NCBI GenBank assembly: GCA_030731635.1
Contig: JANQTR010000198.1
Location: 1-11,950, forward strand
Source of the DNA: Erythrobacter sp.
GTDB taxonomy: Bacteria > Pseudomonadota > Alphaproteobacteria > Sphingomonadales > Sphingomonadaceae
DNA length: 11,950 nucleotides
Direction of reading: 5' to 3'
The translations under genes and the position numbers were made by a program. The notes beneath the pieces are model-generated. The model did no database searches, was not told where the DNA came from, and saw only the letters and a list, made by a program, of their open reading frames with translations. Of this stretch, positions 7,550-11,950 are shown piece by piece. Within the stretch, counting starts at the first letter, position 1, and every line of letters starts with the position of its first letter.

Positions 7550-7601
7550 CGGATAGGCGCGCTTGCGGGAATTGCCAATCGCCCCCTCTCGTCCCTATCT
7601 G
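7550..7601. promoter_or_regulatory. Candidate back-to-back promoters for the HI0933-family gene and uvrC
   Basis: On the plus strand TTGCCA (7572-7577) lies 18 bases before TATCTG (7596-7601), which ends 6 bases before the uvrC ATG. On the minus strand TTGGCA (7578-7573) lies 17 bases before TATCCG (7555-7550), which ends 7 bases before the flavoprotein ATG. The two -35 elements overlap almost completely at ATTGCCAAT. In each direction transcription would start at or next to the A of the ATG, and neither gene has a Shine-Dalgarno sequence. This is pattern-matching by eye: the -35 hexamers match TTGACA at 5 of 6, but the -10 hexamers are weak. Confidence 0.4.
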
Positions 7602-7607
7602 GCAGCC

Positions 7608-9623
7608 ATGGTCAAGACCCCCGCAGGCACCCCCCAGCACCCCGGCGGTGCGGAGCGTTTCAATGAGGAACGCGCCGCCTATACCGTTGCCAGCGCCCAG
7701 CCCGATCTGGAAGGCGGGGTAGCGGCGATCCGTGACATGGTGAAGGTGTTGAAGCCCGTCCCCGGCGTCTACCGCATGCTCGATACGCGCGGCGAGGTGC
7801 TGTATGTCGGCAAGGCTCGTAGTCTGAAGGCGCGGGTGGCGAACTACACGCAGATCGCCGGGCTGTCCGGACGGCTCCAGCGCATGGTCAGCCAGACCCG
7901 CAGCATGGAGATCATTACCACCAATTCCGAGGCTGAGGCGCTGCTGCTCGAAGCGCAATTGATCAAGCGGTTTCGCCCGCCGTTCAACGTGCTGTTGCGC
8001 GATGACAAGAGCTTTCCTTTCATCCTGTTGCGCGCCGATCACGCCTTCCCGCGCATCCAGAAACATCGCGGCGCGCGCCGGGCGAAAGGCAATTACTACG
8101 GCCCGTTTGCCAGCGCGGGCAGTGTGAATTCCACGCTGAATGCGCTGCAAAAGCTGTTCCTGCTGCGATCCTGCACCGACAGTTTCTTCAACAACCGTGA
8201 CCGGCCGTGCCTGCTTTACCAGATCAAGCGGTGTTCGGCGCCGTGCGTGAACCGGATCAGCGAGCCGGATTATGAAGCGCTGGTGCGGCAGGCGAAGGAT
8301 TTCCTCTCGGGCAAATCAAGCGCTGTGCAGGCTGATCTTGAGCGGCAAATGGCCGAGGCGGCGGAGAATTTGCAATTCGAAACCGCCGCCATGCTTCGCG
8401 ACCGGTTGCGCGCGGCGACCTTTATTCAGGGCAGCCAGGCGATCAACGCGGCCGGACTGGGCGATGCCGATGTTTTTGCCTTGGCGGCCAAGGGCGGGGT
8501 GATGGGGTGCCAGGCGTTCTTCATCCGTGGCGGTCAGAACTGGGGCCACCGTGCGTTTTTCCCGCGCCACACCAATGATGTGGACGAGGCGCAGGTGCTC
8601 GCCAGCGTGATGCTGCAATTCTACGAAGAAGTGCCTCCGCCGCCGGTAATTCTGGTCGACCGCGAATTGCCCGAACGCGAGCTGATCGAGGCGGCGCTCT
8701 CGGAAGTCGCCGGGCGCAAGGTGCGGATATCGATTCCCGAACGCGGCGACAGGCGCAAGCTGATGACACAGGCGCAGCGCAATGCGGTCGAGGCGCTTGA
8801 GCGGCGATTGGCCGAAACCGGCACCAAGGCCAAAATCAACCGCGAGCTGGCGGAATTCCTTGAACTTGAGGCGCCGCCGCAGCGGATCGAAGTTTACGAC
8901 AACAGCCATATTCAGGGCACCAAGGCGGTCGGCGCGATGATCGTCGCTGGGCCGGACGGGTTCGAAAAAGGCCAATACCGCAAATTCAACATCCGCGAGG
9001 CGCAGTCCAATGATGACTTCGCGATGATGCGCGAAGTTATGGCACGGCGGTTTCGGTCTTGGGGTGATGAAAACTCCGTTCGTGTCGAGCGTAGTCGAGA
9101 CACCGATATGCCAGCAGGGTCTCTCGACGTCGCTCGAGACGAACGGAGAGAAGGCCACGAAACCATTCTCCCCGAACTGATCCTGATCGACGGCGGTAAG
9201 GGGCAAATGTCGAGCGTTATGCGCGTGCTGGAGGAAATCGGCATCGCCGATGAGATCGCAGTAATCGGCATCGCCAAGGGGCCGCATCACGGGCGTGACG
9301 GGCGCGAGGTGTTCCACTTCCCTGACGGGCGCGAAAAGCAGTTGCCGGTCAATTCGCCGCTGCTGTTCCATCTCCAGAATCTGCGCGATGAAGTGCACCG
9401 CTATGTCATCGGCGCACACCGGGCCAAGCGGTCAAAGGCGATCACTGCCAGTCCGCTCGATGAAATCTCTGGCATCGGACCGGCGCGAAAACGCGCGTTG
9501 CTGCTGCATTTCGGCACCGCCAGCAAGGTGCGCGCCGCTGCCTTGGAAGACCTGCAACGCGCCCCCGGCGTCAGCGCCAAGGTCGCGCAGCAGGTTTACG
9601 ATTTCTACCACGCTGGCGATTAA
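7608..9623 (+). CDS. uvrC: UvrABC system protein C (excinuclease subunit), with in-frame palindromic insert
   Basis: A 671-residue nucleotide-excision-repair nuclease that, with UvrB, cuts both sides of a DNA lesion. The GIY-YIG domain has GVY (53-55) and YVGKA (66-70). The Cys-rich segment is CLLYQIKRCSAPCVN. The UVR/UvrB-binding helix pair lies near 240-270 (ENLQFETAAMLRDRL). The RNase H-like 5' nuclease has YDNSH (D431), LILIDGGKGQ (D528) and GPHHGRDG. The C-terminal helix-hairpin-helix begins near 619 (EISGIGPARKRALL). I chose ATG 7608; a TTG at 7563 would add 15 unsupported residues. Residues about 489-514, between the RSWGDE and LPELILIDGG segments, are encoded by a 75-bp palindromic element that keeps frame in a loop naturally variable in UvrC. 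All catalytic motifs remain, so the protein is probably active. The next gene follows after 9 bases. Confidence 0.96.
   Translation: MVKTPAGTPQHPGGAERFNEERAAYTVASAQPDLEGGVAAIRDMVKVLKPVPGVYRMLDTRGEVLYVGKARSLKARVANYTQIAGLSGRLQRMVSQTRSMEIITTNSEAEALLLEAQLIKRFRPPFNVLLRDDKSFPFILLRADHAFPRIQKHRGARRAKGNYYGPFASAGSVNSTLNALQKLFLLRSCTDSFFNNRDRPCLLYQIKRCSAPCVNRISEPDYEALVRQAKDFLSGKSSAVQADLERQMAEAAENLQFETAAMLRDRLRAATFIQGSQAINAAGLGDADVFALAAKGGVMGCQAFFIRGGQNWGHRAFFPRHTNDVDEAQVLASVMLQFYEEVPPPPVILVDRELPERELIEAALSEVAGRKVRISIPERGDRRKLMTQAQRNAVEALERRLAETGTKAKINRELAEFLELEAPPQRIEVYDNSHIQGTKAVGAMIVAGPDGFEKGQYRKFNIREAQSNDDFAMMREVMARRFRSWGDENSVRVERSRDTDMPAGSLDVARDERREGHETILPELILIDGGKGQMSSVMRVLEEIGIADEIAVIGIAKGPHHGRDGREVFHFPDGREKQLPVNSPLLFHLQNLRDEVHRYVIGAHRAKRSKAITASPLDEISGIGPARKRALLLHFGTASKVRAAALEDLQRAPGVSAKVAQQVYDFYHAGD
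9074..9148. repeat. 75-bp palindromic repeat element embedded in uvrC
   Basis: Two 31-base arms (9074-9104 and 9118-9148) are inverted copies matching at 27 of 31 positions, separated by a 13-base loop. The outer 10 bases of each arm, CTCCGTTCGT and ACGAACGGAG, pair perfectly. Inside each arm GTGTC..GACAC or GTCTC..GAGAC forms a smaller imperfect palindrome with repeated TCGA. From memory, elements of this look (CCGTTCGTGTCGAG-type) are scattered through sphingomonad genomes, usually between genes. Here the length is exactly 25 codons, and the element is read in frame as charged residues (SVRVERSRDTD and SLDVARDERR). No target-site duplication is evident. Confidence 0.85.
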
Positions 9624-9632
9624 TATGGCCGG

Positions 9633-10457
9633 ATGACCGGGTTCATGTTCGCCATGGTATCGTTTTTCGTCCTGCCCTTCGCGGTGATCGGGCTGCTGAT
9701 CCTTGCCCATCGGTTGACCCCCGCGGCGATCTGGATGAGCCGCCCGGTGCAGGTTCTGGCCACTCTTTTGTTTCTGGCGAGTATCGCGGCGCCGATCGCG
9801 ATCGTGAATATCGATAGCCAGGGCGAGTATTTCGAGGACGAAACCGCGTTGGTCAGCCAGGCTTTCGGCCTGCCCGCCGGGGTGCAGGTTGACCGGCAGG
9901 GGGATCGTACGCTGCGGCTGGGCGATTGCTGGCGCAACGCGGCCAACTGGCGTTCCGACGTGGTTTTCCCGAACGCAGCTGCCTTTGATCAATGGTATGC
10001 AGACGAAGGCTGGCGCACCGGGATCGTCGATCAGGCCGCGGGCTATTTCGGCAAGCAACCCAAGCAGGTGCGTGTGGCCCCGGGCGCACTCGACCTTCAA
10101 GAGCGCGCGCCACATTACGTCCTTTCCGACGAAGGGGGATCCTATCACCGCAATGTGCGCATCCTCGAATTTTACGAACCTTTTGTCTGCGCTGCGATCG
10201 AGCGCGATGCGGACGGAACCATTTCGCTGCGCCCCTGTGACCCGATTGCCGAGCGTGCGGACATGGGAAATGCGGGAAGGGTGATCGTCAATCCGAGCGC
10301 CAAGAACCGTACGCTCGAAGGCCGGATCTATTATGCGAGCGGCCCGTCCTATTGCACCAATCCGCTGCGCCGGGCTGTCAATAATGCGCTAGGCCTGCCG
10401 CACCCGGAGGGCGGCGAGCCAAACACATCAATGGGCGGAGTTTTGCCGATCATGTGA
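9633..10457 (+). CDS. Hypothetical membrane-anchored protein
   Basis: A 274-residue protein that I do not recognise as a named family. It begins with two predicted membrane segments, about residues 5-26 (FMFAMVSFFVLPFAVIGLLI) and 39-58 (around VLATLLFLASIAAPIAIV). A soluble domain of about 210 residues follows, with four cysteines (C99, C186, C202, C241), an even number that could form two disulfides if it faces the periplasm. Aromatic and Arg/Asp-rich stretches such as WYADEGWRTG and ILEFYEPFVC are the most distinctive parts. The start ATG 9633 lies 9 bases after the uvrC stop, so the gene is probably transcribed with uvrC; no Shine-Dalgarno is visible, and M5 or M8 remain possible starts. 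It ends before a strong hairpin. Codon use resembles its neighbours, so I regard it as a real native gene of unknown role. Confidence 0.75.
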   Translation: MTGFMFAMVSFFVLPFAVIGLLILAHRLTPAAIWMSRPVQVLATLLFLASIAAPIAIVNIDSQGEYFEDETALVSQAFGLPAGVQVDRQGDRTLRLGDCWRNAANWRSDVVFPNAAAFDQWYADEGWRTGIVDQAAGYFGKQPKQVRVAPGALDLQERAPHYVLSDEGGSYHRNVRILEFYEPFVCAAIERDADGTISLRPCDPIAERADMGNAGRVIVNPSAKNRTLEGRIYYASGPSYCTNPLRRAVNNALGLPHPEGGEPNTSMGGVLPIM

Positions 10458-10466
10458 GCGGCAACG

Positions 10467-10496
10467 GCTGCGGCGACCGGCTAGCATCGCCGCAGC
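10467..10496. terminator. Bidirectional hairpin between convergent genes
   Basis: GCTGCGGCGA and TCGCCGCAGC form a perfect 10-bp GC-rich stem around a 10-base loop. It sits 9 bases after the stop of the hypothetical membrane protein gene and 24 bases beyond the stop of the OmpA-domain gene on the other strand. There is no T-run on either side, so it is not a textbook intrinsic terminator. The position between convergent genes still favours a terminator or mRNA 3'-end stabiliser. Confidence 0.6.
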
Positions 10497-10520
10497 ATCG
10501 TTGACGGCGCTTGGCTTGGC

Positions 10521-11423
10521 TTACTGGCCGTCGAGCGCCTTGCTCACCAGCACGTTGACAGCCACGCGGCGGTTCTGCGCGCGTCCGGCAGCGGTGGTGT
10601 TGTCGGCCGCCGGGTCGGCAGTCGCCATCCCGGTCGGGGTGAGCATCCGGTACGGCTTCCACTTGCACACCTGTTGCAGGTGATTGACCACTGCGGCAGC
10701 GCGCTTTTCGCTCAGCGTCTGATTCAATTCCTGCGAGCCAGTGGTATCGGTATATCCGAGCACCAGCATCAGCGAATTCTCGTTGGCATCAGCCTGCCGC
10801 GCTGCTTCGCACAGTTCAGCCCGCGCGCCGGGGGTCAGCGCCGATTTGCCAGTGTCGAAATAGACGTTGGTGGTGCCTTTGATGTTGTACTTGTCGATAT
10901 CGCCAAGCCGCCCACGCAAAGCTTCGGTGGCCGCAGCATTGGCCTGGATCGCTGCGCCTTGTGCGCCGAACTGCTGCGCGGTGCCGCCACGGATCATACG
11001 GGCGATCTGGGCGTCATCGCCGGTGAAGCGCACCTCGTTGGCGACCAGGCCGTCGCCATATTGCGAGGTTTTTACGATCACGGTCAGGCCGTTGATGAGC
11101 GCGCTTTGATCGAAGGTCTTGTTGCCGATGCCGAGGAAACCGCCGCGGGTGCGGATTTCGGTCTCGGGGTGCAGTGTCACGGTGTTGACCGAGCCATCAT
11201 TGGCGGTCACCTGCAGCCTCTGTCCCTGCCGGGCGGTGATGATGCCGGTGACCTTGGGCCCATCGCCCAACTCGCTGATCGGCGGCAGGTTGCCATAAAC
11301 GGTGGTCAGCACTTCGCTGCCGTTGGCGGGCGGCGCGTTTTGCGCGGAAAGGGTGGTGGCAGCGGTTGCGCCCAACAACGCAATCAGCGCCATCTTGCGC
11401 GAGGTTCGAATAGTCGTGATCAC
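10521..11423 (-). CDS. Secreted DUF5666-like/OmpA-domain protein
   Basis: A 300-residue exported protein. Residues 1-27 form a signal peptide (MITTIRTSRK, then ALIALLGATAATTLSA). Residues about 58-135 resemble the DUF5666 fold (VTGIITARQGQRLQV, VTLHPETEIRTRGGF, VANEVRF). A short Ala-rich helical linker follows. The C-terminal OmpA-like domain (about 186-294) has VYFDTGKSALTP, GYTDTTGS with D226, LSEKRA with R241 and NRRV (284-287). D226 and R241 correspond to the residues that bind diaminopimelate in peptidoglycan. C205 and C253 may pair. No beta-barrel precedes the OmpA domain, so this is a periplasmic peptidoglycan-binding protein rather than a porin. I chose the GTG start at 11421-11423, supported by AGGAG upstream and a clean signal peptide; the ATG at 11483 would bury the signal behind 20 polar residues. 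Confidence 0.88.
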   Translation of the reverse strand: MITTIRTSRKMALIALLGATAATTLSAQNAPPANGSEVLTTVYGNLPPISELGDGPKVTGIITARQGQRLQVTANDGSVNTVTLHPETEIRTRGGFLGIGNKTFDQSALINGLTVIVKTSQYGDGLVANEVRFTGDDAQIARMIRGGTAQQFGAQGAAIQANAAATEALRGRLGDIDKYNIKGTTNVYFDTGKSALTPGARAELCEAARQADANENSLMLVLGYTDTTGSQELNQTLSEKRAAAVVNHLQQVCKWKPYRMLTPTGMATADPAADNTTAAGRAQNRRVAVNVLVSKALDGQ

Positions 11424-11433
11424 AGTGGTGTTG

Positions 11434-11438
11434 CTCCT
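11434..11438 (-). promoter_or_regulatory. Ribosome binding site deciding the OmpA-domain gene start
   Basis: The minus strand reads AGGAG, 10 bases before the GTG at 11421-11423. The spacing is slightly long, but no comparable site precedes the ATG at 11483. It supports the GTG start, which puts the signal peptide at the N-terminus. Confidence 0.6.
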
Positions 11439-11614
11439 GTGGTGAGGGCCGGCGATTTCCGAGGGGTGGCCCTGCGTTGGCATGTAGCGACATTGGGGGT
11501 GTTCAGAATCACCTTGCTGTCAGATGAACGACGCTGCCCCAGTCACCGCAGGAGCGGGCAACCGGGGCAAGTTATGCGACGAGTTGAGCAATCCCGACCT
11601 GCGCCCGGCGCCGA

Positions 11615-11950
11615 TTATTGGCTGGCTTGCGCCGCAATCCAGCGATCAATCTTGGCTTCGAGCACCGCCAGCGGCAGGCCGCCCGTGTTCAAGACCTGTT
11701 CGTGGAACGCCTTGATGTCGAACCGCTTGCCCAGCCGGGTTTCAGCACGTTTGCGCAATTCCTGAATTTTGAGCGCGCCGATCTTGTATGCCAGCGCCTG
11801 GCTGGGAATGGCGATATAGCGATCAACCTCGGCCACGACTTCGGTACGGGTCATGCCGGAGTTCGTCAGCATGAAATCAATCGCCTGATCGCGGGTCCAG
11901 CCCTTGGCGTGGATGCCGGTATCGACCACCAGCCGCATCGCGCGCAGCTG
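11615..11950 (-). CDS. DUF885-family protein, C-terminal part only (5' end outside window)
   Basis: The last 111 residues of a larger protein are visible. The frame is open to the window edge (QLRAMRLVVDTGIH...), so the ATG at 11938 is internal. The segment RLVVDTGIHAKGWTRDQAID, then EVDRYIAIPSQALAYKIGAL and IQELRKRAETRLGKRFDIK, then FHEQVLNTGGLPL, is the characteristic C-terminal end of DUF885 proteins. These are about 600-residue, usually secreted, predicted metallopeptidase-like proteins whose function is not settled. The stop is TAA at 11615-11617. It is separated from the downstream OmpA-domain gene by 191 bases. A 6-bp inverted repeat TGCCCC/GGGGCA (11535-11569, 23-base loop) lies in that gap but is too weak to call as a terminator. 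Confidence 0.88.
   Translation of the reverse strand, partial: QLRAMRLVVDTGIHAKGWTRDQAIDFMLTNSGMTRTEVVAEVDRYIAIPSQALAYKIGALKIQELRKRAETRLGKRFDIKAFHEQVLNTGGLPLAVLEAKIDRWIAAQASQ

Noticed and set aside
8316..9419. A 367-codon minus-strand frame inside uvrC
   Set aside because: It is antisense to conserved UvrC domains and has no motif of its own.
11535..11569. TGCCCC/GGGGCA inverted repeat after the DUF885 gene as a terminator
   Set aside because: The stem is 6 bp with a 23-base loop and no T-run, so it cannot be supported as a terminator.
10674..11765. A 363-codon plus-strand frame opposite the OmpA-domain gene
   Set aside because: It crosses two minus-strand genes and the gap between them, and has no domain, whereas the minus strand has a signal peptide and OmpA motifs.

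Overview
The window is GC-rich, gene-dense chromosomal DNA of an alphaproteobacterium. It most likely comes from Sphingomonadales, in the Erythrobacter/Sphingomonas range. The evidence is the gene order infA-maf-RNase E/G-like-yacG-tRNA-Phe, the sphingomonad style of the large TonB-dependent receptor (C-terminus ending in LRKLF), and the protein sequences themselves. No mobile-element genes, phage genes, CRISPR array or rRNA were seen.

Layout. (1) Positions 1-2908, minus strand: the 5' part of purC (purine synthesis, cut by the window edge), then tRNA-Phe(GAA), then a tight translation/RNA block read infA > maf > short RNase E/G-like gene > yacG. Genes in this block overlap or nearly touch. 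(2) Positions 2909-3142: a divergent intergenic region. (3) Positions 3143-6340, plus strand: a 1065-residue TonB-dependent receptor-like outer-membrane protein. One loop holds two tandem 70-residue cysteine-flanked repeats between Gly/Pro/Ala-rich linkers. (4) Positions 6337-7542, minus strand: an HI0933-family flavoprotein, convergent with the receptor gene and sharing a CTAG stop overlap. (5) Positions 7608-10457, plus strand: uvrC, followed 9 bases later by a small membrane protein of unknown function. uvrC carries a 75-bp palindromic repeat inside its reading frame. (6) Positions 10521-11950, minus strand: a secreted DUF5666-like/OmpA-domain protein and the 3' end of a DUF885-family gene cut by the window edge.

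Most genes are housekeeping: purine synthesis, initiation of translation, nucleotide-pool sanitation, RNA processing, gyrase regulation and nucleotide excision repair. The envelope genes are the receptor, the OmpA-domain protein and the small membrane protein. I see no multi-gene novel system.

The points most worth following are: the palindromic element domesticated as 25 in-frame codons of uvrC; the duplicated cysteine domain in the receptor loop; and a symmetric back-to-back promoter pair between the flavoprotein gene and uvrC that would give leaderless mRNAs in both directions.
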